From NCBI RefSeq assembly GCF_028476545.1, contig NW_026732299.1, forward strand, positions 248,001 to 312,000: DNA of 64,000 nucleotides, given 5' to 3'. A program made the translations under genes and the position numbers. Below are positions 1 to 13,320 of this stretch, piece after piece (positions within the stretch are counted from its first letter, which is position 1; each line of letters starts with the position of its first letter). A model generated the notes under the pieces. That model worked only from the letters and a program-made list of their open reading frames with translations. It did not search any database and was not told the origin of the DNA. This stretch comes from Physella acuta. Its lineage: Eukaryota > Mollusca > Gastropoda > Physidae.

Positions 1-1077
1 GTAACTACTGAACTTAGTTTTTGTTTGAAATAACACTTGTAAAAACACAAAATGTAGAGATTGCTTATGCATGGTTGTTCTTAGATTTTTTAAAAAGTTG
101 TTTAAAAATGTTAGACCGGCAAGCAAGATGCCATCTTTGGTAAAAGAACCCACTGATGAACTAGAAACTTATTATCTGCAACTTTACTTGCATTATAAAT
201 AAAAAGCTATCAATTAGCAATTGTCACGGAATACAATGCTAACTGATTAGTTTAATGAATTTATCTTTTGCTTAATAAATATATAACTATATTTAAAAAA
301 TGTAAATACAAGAAAGAAACCAGTAAAAAAAAAAAGAGTCTTACAAGAACTATACATTTAATTCTTTTATCATCTGATTTTTTACTCTTCTGTTGATATA
401 ATTTTAATAAATTTCACATTTTGTTTAATTTATATTGGCAAAAAAACATGACAAAATATATCAAGTTAAAAGTTCAAGTGCGAATTATTTTTGCTATCTC
501 TAGGAGTATTTTAGAATTTTAAAAAACCACGGTAAAATATGATTTCTTTTGCATTCCACTTTGAAAAGATTCAGTTATGCCAATAAATAAATATCTGTCA
601 CTCAAAATACAAACTGCATACAAAAAATGCAATCACTATATATACAAACATTTACAAATTTGATTAGGTCTGATAGTTTAAGCAATTTAGTAATGCTGAG
701 AGTTTGTTGATTTATGAAGCCATGATCCCCTAAGAAAACACAGGAATGTATGATTTTAATCATTTTTACTTAAAATGTGTACATTAATCCAACAAAAAGA
801 ATCACCTTAAGACTACATTGAGATCAGACAGCTGCAAATAGTGGTAATCTTACTCAATGTGTCTTGATATCAGAAGGATATTTGTAGAAACTGTCAGCAA
901 ATTATTTGTTATCAAACACTTCTATGGCTAATTTGTTCAAAAACATTTATAATAATTGATAATGCTTAAAACAAAGCAAAATTAACAGTAAGTTGGAGTC
1001 AATTTGTCAACATACTAGACAATTGCGTATAATAAAACAATTTAAAAATCGTTGTTTCATATTGATAGTAACGTTTT
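1..1077. other. 3' flank / 3' UTR of NDST
   Basis: This stretch lies downstream of the minus-strand NDST stop codon. It is AT-rich and has no ORF with recognisable similarity. Part of it must be the NDST 3' untranslated region, but I could not fix the polyadenylation site. I see no repeat or RNA gene in it. Confidence 0.5.
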
Positions 1078-4000
1078 TTAAACATCCACATCCTTTAATT
1101 CATTCTGTAGCCATTCAGGCATTTCTGTTTCAAAACTATCAAGTAACTTTGATAAATTTAAATTGTGTTTTTTATAAAAATTTCTCAAATGTTGCTCAGA
1201 TCCATGATCCATTGGTGGATATTTATGTCCTTTACTCTTTCCTAAACATTTATTCTGCTTGTTACTCAAAACTTGGCAGAAAAAGCCTTTTGTTGGATCA
1301 TACCTGAAAATAAAAAATAAATATAAACATCACTAGAGAAAAAAAACATTTGCCTTTCTTTGTGAAGAAACAAAAATTATATTTTTGAATTAGATTGGAA
1401 CTAGGTAAGCTCAGCTTTTGGTCAATATTAAAAAAATTGAGCAAAAGTCTTTTAAGGAGAAATCAAATTTTGATTTATTAACTCCTCATGTAAAGCTATA
1501 TAAGAGTCAGGTTTATAGTTCAAGTCTATACTTAGAAAAAAAATTACTGATCAGAAAAATGATAATTTAACTTTGTTAAAATACCTTAAGTGTTGACTAT
1601 AATCCATATAAGGCATAACATGTAGAAATTTTTGCAGGAGGTGCATTACATTGACTGGATCATTCCGTAGCTCATCACTATGGACAATGTGAATCTGGTG
1701 GCCAAAAACAAATTTAGATATGTTAATATTATGTAGCTTAGTAAGGGAAACTGGGACTTCATATGACACAATAAAACCATTTTAAAATATACATATTTTA
1801 TAAATGTATATATCAGGTGATACATTTACACATTTTTCATAATTAATAATTATTTTTTATCATATTTAATTTTAAAAAGGAATCTTTACTTGTTTTGCTG
1901 GGAAAAAATCCAACCATCTGACCAAGTGCTGTGCATATAGGCCAGGAGTTAGACATCTATTTCTTAGTGCTCTCAAGTTTTGTGAAGCCATATCAGACGC
2001 ACTAATCACTTCATAAAATGTATGGTTCAGTGCGGTTGGGTCATTATGATTTCGCATGTGCTAAAATAATAAATGTAATGGAAGTTTATTTTCAGTTTTT
2101 GTAATACACAATAATAGTCAGTTATTAGCTTAGATTAATGTTGTCTTAAGCACACAATAAATTTGAATGTTTTGATATGCGCTTAACATTGCAATGTGTA
2201 ACTGTGGATTATTATCTGTTAACCATTACAGCCCTGGGGAATACACTATTTCACTTTCCTTCACTTATGCCTTGTTTAATTATAATCAAATGAGTCTGAT
2301 AATTTGTTACTAAATGAAAAACTCAACCATTTCTATTTAAAACAATCTAAAAGGGAGAAGTGTTACCTGGTACCAAGAATAAGCTCTTTTTGCTGGATTC
2401 ATGAGAATTACAATAATCTTAGCTTTTGGAATTAAAGCTGAAATTCGTTTTGGAACCACTTCACTTTCAAAGTAATTTGCACTCTTTTCAAAAAGTAAAG
2501 TTGAGTTTGGCTTTATATTTTGAGGAAAATATTCCATATACCTAAAAAAACAACATCATGTTTGTATTAATCAAGTATAGAACAAAATGAATTGTGTGGG
2601 ATTTCTTCCATACAAATATGTTAGAGATTATGTTATTTTTAACTGAAGAAAACTAAGATTTTAAAGTAAACAATCAAAGCAAACATAAATCAAACTTTTA
2701 AAACCTCACCAATCAAGACCAAGGTAGTAGTTGTTAGTATTGAAAAACTGAATTTCCTCAAAGCTTTTTGGGCTTGGCATATTGCTCATGATGGCTGGAT
2801 GTTGTGACAAGAATGAATATAAAGCAGTTGTCCCTGAAAAAGTTAAAATATTTCAAATAATAAACATGTAACAATTTTGTTTCTACAACCCTACATAATG
2901 AAAGGCTTTCAATTAAATGATTTAAAACAATTTGCAAAAAGTTAAAATAAATAAAGCAGGAATAAACGTTTTTGTAAATTCTTAAAAAACAGTAGGGGAG
3001 ATGCACTTTCAGTGCAATCTGGCAATAGAAATGTGTTTTATTAATTTTTTAAATACTTAAATTTTGAAAAATTGGAATAGAATCGAGTAGAAAAAAAGAA
3101 TGGTGTACCAAATGAACGTAAACATTTGTGCACAATTGAGAGGAAAATTAGTACTTTATAAAGAATCTTTAAGTTAATTAAACATCTAAGTCAAATTTTA
3201 TGTCATAGTGTATTGTCATTGAGTCTTGACCACGTGTAAAAGTTTTGAAACAAATCAGTCTGGTAGAAGTGATATTTTTTTAGCAATCGTAAAGTACAAT
3301 CAAGATAAAATCAAGAGAATAATATCTTAAACCTATCGATAAAAATGCCATTCAGATGTTATCTGTCTTTTAGAAACTGGAAATGAGTAAAGTTTTATTT
3401 CCATATAATGGAGGACACTCAAAATATGAAATTAATCCAAGTATAAGATCTTATATAGGGCGGAAAACAGATCAAATTCTAAAACGTCTATTTTTAGGGT
3501 AAATTTTCAAAGTAACAAATATTGACATATTATATATCAATTTTGTTGCTTAACAATCGAGGAATTCAAAAATATATAAATTAATAGCACTAGGCATTTA
3601 CATCACATTCAAAATGTAGATTAACCACACTCACGCAAATGAAAACTTTTTTTTTACATCTCAATGTAGTGTGGTCTAAAAATCCACAAAATTCACAATG
3701 TCAGCAACATAATAACACAAAAATGTCACCAAAGCATAAACGTATTTATAATTATGTCTAACTTAACAAAATATCCTAGTTTATAGCCTATTTCTATAAG
3801 TTATTCTTGAAAAAACAAACTCCCATTTAAAATTTTTTCAAAATTTTGGCTTTAAGAAACATTATGGGGGCAAAATCTATAACTGAGTTAAATATATATA
3901 AAACATAATTAGTAAAATATGTCTATAAGCCAATTTTTATTACATGGCTAATTATAATTGTTTAGTATTTTAAACATTAATTAAAAGTTACAACTGTCCG

Positions 4001-7000
4001 TTGCCTAATTCAAATAGTTTAGAGTAAGTGAACTGTGTATTGGAGCCAAATAAGATTTGGTCATTGGTAATAAACAGAATGTATAATTAGAACTGGTCCA
4101 TAAACCAATTTTAAAGATAGATGTAGTTATAATGTTATAAAAGAAATGGCTTAAAGTTAAAAAAAAAAAGCTTAAATTTAAAAACTTTGCTATTTGCAGT
4201 GTACTCTAAGTTCTCTTGTTTTAATGATAAGTCAAGTTTTACAATGTGTGCGTGAATAAAGCGAAGATCGATTGTCACGACAGAAAAACGCTAAAATAAA
4301 AAACACTTCTTTTACAAATTTGAATAGATTTCACTAAACTGATATCAAAATACATGCCGTGAAATAAACACCTACAATTTTTATCCCCAAAAAAAAAATC
4401 TGCTTTACCCACGAGGCAGAGGTATTGTATTTCTATGCGTTTGTTTTTTTTTTTCACATAAAAGATTAAATATTGAAAAAATAACTTTTTCTTACATTTA
4501 TCAATTACAGCATTCATTTCTTAAGGTAAAAAATCGATTTAAAGCAATCAAATTAGAAAAAAAAAATTTTCAGCAACAAATTTTTAAAGTACATGTTAAG
4601 CCAATATATAAAAATATATAAAATAAAAATATATTTAAAATTTTGTCTACCTAGCTTTAATGATACTAAAGTTATCAGCTTTTGAGAGAGACACGGTAGC
4701 AAAAGTAAGATTTTCCGGCCCAAAAAGTTTTTAGATTTTTGCACTATGACAATGCATCTATTTATAGTTATATTCCGTAAATGAAAAAGTGGGGAGGTGT
4801 AAATTGGCGAAAGCTAATACAATTTCTTTCAATTCACATTGATTGAATAGAGTAACATCTAAGATTTATTTGTTGTGCATAATTACCAGTTTTTTGAGGC
4901 CCCACAACAATGAAATGGGGTAATCTATCACAGGTTTTGTTTTGAGGCCATATACTTAAATGGCGATAATAGTCGCAAGGATTCTGAAATAAAAGTGTGA
5001 AATAGGGATCAGTTGATTTTTTTAAACAATCGTTAACATGCACATTCAACAAAACTGAACATTCGGAACATTTCACATTTACTTTTTAAGGTAAAAATGT
5101 CATATTTGTGTGAAGCCTAAGACATTGTAAATTTTTTTAACCTAAAGTAGTCAGCTTAAGTGAACTACATAAAAATTTAATATTCAATTAGCATGAGTTG
5201 GTGGATTCAGAACACGATTACTGATGTTGTCATGAGTTGTAGGTACGTCATAGACCTCACTATCAACACAATCACAGGGAAGAAAGTAAGGTGTGGTTTG
5301 GGTTGTGGAGATAAGTGTGGTGGAAGTGTCCATAAAGCTGCACCTGTCTCTGCACATTTCTGTTTCATACATAAATACTTTTTTTTTTTTTAATCAAGAT
5401 AAAATAACATAATGAATCAGCTATTGAGTTTTAAGAATTTTTTTAAAAAGTCAGTAAGCATATTAACCCTTTACAAGCTTATGCACCGCGATCTTCCGAA
5501 AAAATTTTGAGTGGTACAGTCCAGTGCGTCCACAGTCTCCCTACAATATATAGTACACTTATTTTTGCGTATTAGCGGAAGTCTCATTGATAACAAGATT
5601 TTGAAGATACCGGCGGAAGCGGAAAATAAAGTTTCATTTACGTTGTTAAGATTTTTTTCTCAAAATTACGGGCAATATAATTAGTGAAATTAAATCTAAT
5701 TAAAATGCCTCTGACGTTGAATTGGGCTTTTATTGAGAAAAAAGTACCTCCAGTGACTAAGTTGAAATTTTTTTAAGCATTTAAAATATAAATTTTATAG
5801 AACTAAAATTATAAGTAGTTTGTTTACGTTTTTCTAGGATTCATGTTACTTTTATTAATTATTAAGCTATTTAACCTCATACATAATAAACTTGGACCAT
5901 TTTAGTGTATATTGCTTTTTATGTAATTGTTTTAACGAAGTGGTTATTCTTTTTAAAACTATTTTTAAAAAGTGCTGTGGTTGAAAAATGCATTGTCTTT
6001 TCGGCTGGCCATAGGGGAAGTAAAATAGTTTTCATGCCTAGGCCGGTAAATGATTAATAGTGATATTTATCGTTCAACAATTTAAAAAAAAAAAAAAACA
6101 AATCTTGCATCTCTAGAAAAAAAAAAGTTTACTTACTGACCAGAGTGGATCTTTATCTAAAGGAAACATTTCAAAATATTTAAGTCCTAGCTCCAATGGT
6201 GGCAAAGAAATTAATTTTAAATTTGTCCAGCATCTGATAAAACTGACTAGACTCTCAAGCATGTACAAGGCCAGACGGTCATTGCCGTAATTTGATAAAT
6301 GTGTCATGAAGATGCTAATCTGAGGAGAAAATTGTTTATCAAAATATTTGTTGAACTTTATGTTAAGTTGTACAGTGGTACCTCCAGATACAATGTAACA
6401 TTGATCATATGTCAAATTTTTCACATATCAAAGCAATTATCTCCATTATTCAGGTTGTTACAAAAAGCCATGAATCAGTTCCAGACCCCAAAATGCCACC
6501 CAGTTCTTTTAGTTATGTATTTTTTATTTTTTTTAAATGTATTAATAAATAACAAATGTTTATAGAACATAATAAAGGAGAATGTAAAGAAATAAACTGG
6601 TTTTATAAAATGTGATTTTTTTGGAGTTCAGACGCTGGCGGAGGTGTAGGAGATGGAAGGCGGTGCTTTGTTCACTTACTCTCCACAGTGCTAATGCTAA
6701 ACTCTTTCAGTCTAATTCACTTACTTGTTACATACTAAGTACTACACTTTACCCCTAAACATAATGGAACTAAAATACACTTAACATAGTTGGACTTGTA
6801 TGCTACTTGATAATGTATTATTAATTGTGCTTAATATTCGTGACTGCTTTTCTCTGCCCGTTGCAGTTTTTGCCACATTTTACTCACTTTCACATGCAGG
6901 TCATTTTAAACAAAACCTGGTTAGGAAGTGTTTTCTTCCTCCATAAAAGAATGTTGAAGGCTAGTGTCTTTAATGCATGATCAGTGGCAACTTTTCGGGG

Positions 7001-10000
7001 GTTTCCTTACGATCAACTATGAAACCCTCGGATCTGGTTCCTTTTATTTCTTATTTTGCTTGTAACTCAAAGCAAAAAATATATACATTTCTTCCTATAT
7101 TTTGATTGAACTAAGCCTGAATTAAACATTATAACTGTCTTGTTTTATATTGCTTTAAAACTTACTGGTGTTGTAAGTACTGTTTGGAAGATTTCTCCAC
7201 CTTGAATGCTCAAATCTAAACCCTCCAAGCCACCTCTAAAGTCAGCAGCATAAACAGTAGTTGTAAAAAGGCCACATGTTTGACGAGGTAGAACCTGAAA
7301 CATTGCACATTCTCTCCATGGTAACTTTATTTAAGATTTAACTTTATTATTTAAGTATATATTTTAAGCTACTAATTAAAAACATAAAAAAGAGATAAAC
7401 AAAAAATCTCTGTACCATAATGCCTTTATGTATGAAGCCTCTTCTTTTCCAAGCTGGCATAAGCCTTGGATACTCTTCTGTACTTGTGGTTTTAACACCC
7501 CAAACCTCCTTCCATGAAGAATATAAGTGATCATAAACTGGATATACACCCGAATGATGAGGTGATACTGCATACTGACCATATACTTGAATATCATTTT
7601 CCTTTTAGATAAAATGGTATGAAATACTTGATTTTAATTTAAAGGCACAAAAAGAGGCAAGTTGTTGAATAATTCCATAGTTGAAGAAAAACTTGTAATA
7701 AAATTTACATTTTTTAGTATATCATTAGTATACAAGAGATTTTGTTTTTTTAGAAGTTAGCATCATTTAACTTAAACAATTTTTAAATTTTATTTTAATC
7801 TAAAATACCATACAGCGCATAGAAAAATTTTGAAAAGTTTAAAATATAACAAAAAATGCTTCCCACTATGTCAAATTTGTCTTGTAAGTAAGTAAAGTTG
7901 GCACAACATATTACTGCAATAAATTTTTAATTGACTATTTTTTTAGATAGATTCTAGTATACAATATTTTGTTGGCTTCTGAAATTGATGTCTCAGAATG
8001 AAAGCATATATAATCAAGATAATAAAATCAACCAATGACAAACAGAATTAAAATATAAAATGTAAAAAAAAAAAAAAAAAGGGGGGGGGGGGGGAATGCC
8101 CATTGAAAAAAAAAAGATTTGTCAATTGGTAATATAGAGTCCTTTCATATGACGTCATGTCCGTTCGTGATACCTACGCCCGCCGCCACAGTGGTGTACA
8201 CCAGACGTAAACACAATCAGCTGTTCGCCAGCGCTGGACGTGTTCACCAGCGCTGGACGCGTTCACTGTATGTAAAGAACCGCACCCGCGGAAAGGGGAA
8301 AATACGTTAAAAAACTTGAACTCTTAGGAATTGAAGATCCTTATACTATTATTGACAGTTTCGTAGAAAATATAAATATGTGGACAAAATTTCTAAATAA
8401 AAATACTGTTAGTAATACTGTTTGCGTTTAGAGTTAAAGTAGACGAATCTGATCAAATGCAGTTCTCGATACTTTGTTTCAGGTAAGGACAGTAAAATAA
8501 TAAACTTCATTTTAATTATAAAAGATAACTATTAATAAAACAAATATGCTCGACCTTCACAAATACTAATAGTAAAAGACAAAGTCAAAAGTAATAATAA
8601 GAATAATAAGATCTAATAGTAGGCCTAATACCTGGCTCCGCTGGGTAGACATAGAATCTAGGATCTACTTCTTTACTTAAATTTAATTACTTTAGATCTA
8701 CATTCGATTCAAAATACACCCATAATAAATCAAAAGTAGTCATAATAGGCCTAATAAAGCATTTAATTGTCTCTAAGATCTAAAATCTCGCTCTATTATC
8801 TAATTATTTTTTTAGCAAACGAAATTTTCTGAAATTGAAATAGATTGTATGACTAGACTTAGATCTAGAATCTGCTACTTAAATTAAATTGTAAAAACTT
8901 TATACAAGCATGTAGTTGATATTATTGTAGTAGAAGGCTTTAATAAATTACTAAGGCCTACCTACTTTGTTGTCTTTTTACAGCAATATGTATCTGATAC
9001 TGGACTGAGTTTAATTAAATTCAAATTCATATCTAGTAATTGGTCTACTAAGTTTTTGTAGCCTAGTAGTACAATCTAGATCATACCAGCCAACAACAAA
9101 TAACCACATTATTATTATTTGGTTAATGAATAGGCTAATTTTTTTTTTAAATCCACTGTTTATAAAAGAAACAAATCAAGCTAGAAACATTATAAGTGAG
9201 ATGGTTTAGAATAATAACAATGGACCCAGTCTACAATTGATACAATTGCAGGTCTACATAGGGCCTACAGTCTAGTAGTTTACAGTAGGCACCTATTGTG
9301 TAGCTAGTATACTAGTGTGTAGCTGTTCAGAGTTAAGATTCTTAATGCTTTCCCCTGATAAGCCATGTGTGCTATAAATGACATAACATGACACCGAGGT
9401 GAGAAGTGTTGAGGGGAGAGCAGTGGGACTTTCCCCTTTGTTCTCCCTGCTGGGCCCTGAGGGTCAAAATTATATAAGAAATACTATCTCTGTGGGGCTG
9501 GGTATCACGGAGGTAAGACATTTTCAGGGGAGGGCAGAGCAGACTCCTCTTTGGTTTTATTGTGGGCTAGATACAGGTGGGGGCAGCCATCATGAGGGTT
9601 GAACGTCAGTATTAATGTGTCTGATTACTTCCCTGCTGGATTATAAGGGTCTTAAATTGTATAACATGCTACCCAGATTGGTTATTACCCATGGATTATA
9701 TTAGCCGTTGTAGTGTGGGTTTTGTAGGAGTTAATGGGTCTCACGTTTGCTACAGTAGATAACCTATAATATATTACTGCATTTGATCAGCTTCGTCTAC
9801 TTAAACTCTAAACGCAAACGGTATTACTAACAGTATTTTTATTTAGAAATTTCGGCCACATATTTATATTATCCACGAAACTGGCAATAACTGTATAAGG
9901 ATCTTCAATTCCTAAGAGTTCAAGTTTTTTAACATATTTTTCCTTTTTCGCGGCGCGATTCTTTACATACGGTGAACACGTCCAGCGCTGGTGAACACGT

Positions 10001-12416
10001 CCAGCGCTGGCGAACAGCTGATTGTGTTTACGTCTGATGTACACCACTGTGGCGGCGGGCGTAGGTATCACGTGATTTAGGTCACGTGTTTGCAAGGACT
10101 CTATAGTTGACCAAAAAATGGGTGTTGCAGTAAAGTGCAAAAAATTTCAATGTTAAGTGAACAACACTTTGTTATAAGCAATAAATCAAGTTACTTTTTT
10201 ATGATTAGAGGGCTATACAATATATATACTATGGCAAATTATTTTATATTTTTAAAATGTTATTTATTTCCAACAAAAAAGCCTTCATTTTTAAAAACTA
10301 TCATAATTTATGTTTATTACAATCAAGTCCCTAAACATTTTTTGTTCAACATCCGCTTTTGTTATCTTTCTAATCCCAATCTACTTACCCCTGTCCAACA
10401 AAGCATTCCAGGTTATGAAAAGGTATATAATTTTAATATGCCAATAATTTTTTATTGAAATTTAAATGAATTTGTTGAGTGAAAAAAAAATCAAAGCATA
10501 CCTCAGCAAACTGTTTGTTCATTCTCATGGCCTTTTCTATATAATCTTTAGGAAACTTGTGTGGTTGCTCATGCCTAAACATATGACTGAACCACCGAAA
10601 CTTTTTTCTGTGTTCTAAAAATACATAGTAAATTCTTGATGATGTTTTTAATGTTTTTAAAATAGTAGCTCATTTTAAATTAGATAACTACGTTAAATTT
10701 AACTACTTTGAATGCCAATCGTCAAACTTCAATTTACTATTGTTGAAAAGTATAATATTCAATTTTTCTACATCAATAAAAAACAAAGTTCTTCAATTAG
10801 AGTGTGCTAGAGATAAACCTCCATAGCTTCCTGATTCTGTGCTTAAGGCTGGCGATTTAAGTTTACATGTTTTTACTTAGTTAAACAAAACCTGTCCCAA
10901 AAAGTTAAATATCTTGTAACAACTTTGTTTTTACAAATTTATCTTTTTACTTTTAAACTCATGACATACTATTTTTATCAAAGGTGCATATATTAAATAA
11001 CATACCAATTAGTTTACGATCCCCATCGTCTTCTTCGTCAGTACCAAAAAGAAAAAATCCTCCAGAAAAACCAAGATTAAATTGAAATCCTTCAATTTCT
11101 TTCTGCAGACGTTCTTGAGACATTACCAAAGCCTTAATGAAAAGCAATAAAGAAGATATAAGTAAACATGTCACAATGGGTATAAATTTCTTTACTTAAA
11201 AGCATTTCACAGAAGCATAGGCCCCCTATGCCCAGAATATTGTAAATTTTGTTGAAAAGATTCTTAAAAAATAAAATGATGGAGCTCATTTTATTTTAAT
11301 AATCAATATTGAATTATTTTCATAAGTAATTTTTAAAGAAAATAAGATACAATTTACAATGATGTAAAAATAATTTGAAAATACCTCAACATCAGCTACT
11401 TTCATACGAATCCCCTCTTTTCCAACAAATATGTCATCAACATCAATTTGTATGTACCGTTCAAGTTTAAGATCCAATTTGCCATATGACAAATAAGAAA
11501 GTGCATCCATCATTATCACAGAATTTAACCAAAAATTCAAGTCATATCCAAACAAAACCTTTGAAATTCCATCTATTTCACCTTGATCTAAAACTGCTGT
11601 TGCATAACTTAATGGTTTTAAATACCTGGAATCATCTGTGCGTAGCTCCGAAAAATGAGATGATAGTTTTGAAAAAGCTAAAGGCTGATAGGTAGAATGG
11701 TTGCTATGAAAAACTGTCCATTTGTCAGGTAAAAAACCTTTCCAAACTTCTCTTGGTCGCATTATATGCCACAGACTAGATTCAGGATTTAATTTATAAT
11801 CTTCTAATTCTAGGTTGTATTGAAATGTTATATGATAGTCAGTAACAGTTTTGAAACCATCCACATCATTATCCGATGGTTTCACAAATCCAATTATGCC
11901 TACATGATATTCATGACAATATTTATCCAGCAATTGTTTATTCCAGCTATCCAATTCCAAATAAGAGTTGAAATTTTCAAATACAACTACTGCAAATCTC
12001 CCAGATTTTTTATTTGTCAAAGTGGGTATGGGTTTTGATTTTGATTCGAATTTCACCTCTATCCGCAAAGAATTAAGAAAGTATCTAATTTTTTGTCCAT
12101 TCTTTGAATTCGGCATCTCTGTAATAAGTAGAGCACGGTGGGCAAGCTTGACATGCTCATCTACTTTATGATTGAATTGAGTGTTAGGTTCAGGATTCAT
12201 GTTAGTTGGTGCCACATGACATCGAATGTGAGGAATAGGAGGATTAGCTTTTGGGAGATGAAGGCTGGAGTCCATGACACGATAAAGAAAAAATAAACTG
12301 GACACTAAACTAAGGAGCAAGATGAGGATCAATGTTCTTAACAAAGAACGTCTTTTGAATGAGAAAAGTCTGGATGTGAAATTATAACATTTGTGCATTT
12401 CTCTTCTTAACAACAT
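1078..12416 (-). CDS. NDST: Heparan sulfate N-deacetylase/N-sulfotransferase (NDST), 12 coding exons, 890 aa
   Basis: Bifunctional Golgi type II membrane enzyme that N-deacetylates and N-sulfates GlcNAc in heparan sulfate (PAPS donor). Coding exons, 5' to 3' on the minus strand: 12416-11385, 11132-11006, 10614-10502, 7601-7416, 7294-7166, 6319-6137, 4983-4887, 2833-2710, 2541-2367, 2060-1890, 1694-1585, 1303-1078; all junctions are GT/AG and phases join. Length is close to vertebrate NDSTs (about 880). Seen: short basic cytosolic tail, membrane anchor at about 26-46, deacetylase core with [21 protein letters not shown] and [11 protein letters not shown], then the sulfotransferase domain with the 5'-phosphosulfate loop GPQKTG (Lys621), Glu649 in SFEEIQFF (equivalent to the human catalytic Glu642), AYSWYQ, and the C-terminal Cys pair in FFCQVL...KCLGKSKG. 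Start: the frame is open to 12440 but has no upstream ATG; the first ATG is 12416, with 12398 as an alternative. Nothing is missing, so it looks functional. Invertebrates usually have a single NDST. Confidence 0.96.
3072..3165 (+). repeat. Diverged fragment of dispersed repeat R2 (NDST intron)
   Basis: The stretch matches, with substitutions and small gaps, the part of repeat R2 seen at 29750-29850 and 44040-44140, including AATAGAATC..GTAGAAAAA and TTAGTACTTTATAAA. It is older than the two long copies. The rest of this 2-kb NDST intron is AT-rich without coding potential. Confidence 0.55.
4645..4802 (+). repeat. Diverged fragment of dispersed repeat R2 (NDST intron)
   Basis: ACCTAGCT..AA..TACT.AAGTTATC followed by CCGGCCCA and GGGGAGGTGTAAA reproduces, in order, the 3' half of repeat R2 (compare 30110-30215 and 44400-44505), with insertions between the blocks. 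It lies just upstream of the exon at 4887-4983 and has no coding content. Confidence 0.5.
5184..5372 (-). other. Coding-like fragment inside an NDST intron, unrecognised
   Basis: A 62-codon reading frame on the minus strand has an unusually protein-like composition for this AT-rich DNA (Cys, Thr, Pro rich; ends ..[19 protein letters not shown]). I do not recognise it. It does not fit NDST, which is continuous across this intron. It could be a captured exon fragment of another gene or chance. Confidence 0.15.
8064..8094 (+). repeat. A17-G14 homopolymer junction
   Basis: A run of 17 A is followed directly by a run of 14 G, about 40 bp outside the left end of the inverted-repeat element. Such tracts may be collapsed or mis-sized by sequencing. 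Confidence 0.8.
8135..10103. mobile_element. DNA transposon with about 330-bp terminal inverted repeats, in an NDST intron
   Basis: The arms 8135-8462 and 9778-10103 are inverted copies of each other. The outermost bases TAGAGTCC and GGACTCTA are flanked by TA on both sides, consistent with a 2-bp target duplication. Each arm contains a tandem GTTCACCAGCGCTGGAC motif and an open segment reading [11 protein letters not shown].. to ..[11 protein letters not shown] and then a stop, in outside-to-inside orientation. The 1.3 kb between the arms has no long ORF, so the copy is non-autonomous. The superfamily is unknown; the arm-encoded segment faintly recalls the N-termini of YqaJ-type proteins carried by ISL2EU-like transposons, but that is memory, not a match I can verify. 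Confidence 0.8.
9390..9690 (+). repeat. Degenerate tandem array inside the inverted-repeat element
   Basis: About three loosely similar blocks of roughly 100-130 bp share GAGGTRAGA, GGGGAGRGCAG, CTGCTGG and a GGGTC/GGGTT tract. The similarity is visible but eroded. It lies in the interior of the 8135-10103 element. Confidence 0.3.
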
Positions 12417-12704
12417 ATTCCAACAACTGAATTCACACACACAACTTCATTTTAGTAATTTCATCTCTCCTATAGCACAGTGAAAAACAGCCTTGATGTC
12501 TATCCACATAAGTGGACTGACCACTTGAAATAACAGTATAAAACATTATGTCCCATCTAAAAATGAAGAGGCAATACATATCATAAAATCCATCTTTTAT
12601 TCAACTACTTTTTTCTCTGCTCCACTAAATAACACATTATGTTTGTTATTTCTGTAACTAATGGGATGATATTTTGAATAGGGAATCAACAGAAAATTTC
12701 ACAC
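12417..12704 (-). promoter_or_regulatory. NDST 5' leader with a short upstream ORF
   Basis: A polypyrimidine tract and AG at about 12705-12706 on the minus strand suggest that the exon carrying the NDST start begins at 12704, so an untranslated exon should lie further upstream. Within the leader, 12450-12433 is a five-codon uORF (MKLCV) ending 17 nt before the chosen start codon. The leader status is inferred from the splice-like signal and the absence of similarity; no transcript evidence is visible. Confidence 0.4.
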
Positions 12705-12944
12705 CTGAAATTAAAAACACAATATGTATTAAATGTATGTGTATAAAAAGTAATTTTTTTTTTTTTGGGACTTGACTGTTGATAAGGTAGATAAAGTAGA
12801 ATACATCTGTTTATGTGATTCTCATATCAAGAAAGAGATAGTGTGGTCAGTTCTATGCCCAGCCACTTTAACTATTTCAGAGTCGGGGAAGACGGGTTTG
12901 TGTTATAGAATCCAGTCAAGCATCCATGTGTAGTATAATAGTGC

Positions 12945-12973
12945 ATATCTATATATATATATATAAAGAGCAA

Positions 12974-13009
<36 letters not shown>

Positions 13010-13320
13010 TCTGTCTTTTATGCATTACTACATCTTTCATCCAATAGACATGAAACTTTGGGGAATTGATGAGAACACTCCAGATGAGGTTTCTGTAAAA
13101 AAAAATCTTTTTTTTTTTAATTTCTAATACCATACGGTATATTTTTAAAAAAAGAAAGACTAATGCGGTTCGACACTGTTTATTCAAGTGCTATAAAACT
13201 TTCAGGAGTTGATTAGAATACTCCTGTGAAGTTCTGAGTGGAAAAAATTTAATTTCGCACCGGCGCCGCAATCTTTCCCGTGAGCGCTACAGCTCCTATG
13301 TTCGCTTCCAAAGTAAAATT
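12945..13320 (+). repeat. Microsatellite-headed interspersed repeat
   Basis: A (TA)n then (TG)n tract at about 12948-13005 leads into a block with CTTTTATGCATTACTACATC and CCAATAGACATGAAACTTT, ending in a CG-rich stretch near 13258-13290. Blocks of this form (microsatellite, then a conserved ATGAAA..TTTGG core) are typical of invertebrate interspersed repeats. I see no second clear copy here, so the family call is tentative. Confidence 0.4.

Noticed and set aside
8135-10103. Polinton or virus-like element
   Set aside because: Far too short, flanked by TA, and without any capsid, polymerase or integrase segment.
10135-10458. 107-codon plus-strand frame in an NDST intron
   Set aside because: Low-complexity F/Y/I/K-rich translation typical of AT-rich DNA, with no similarity.
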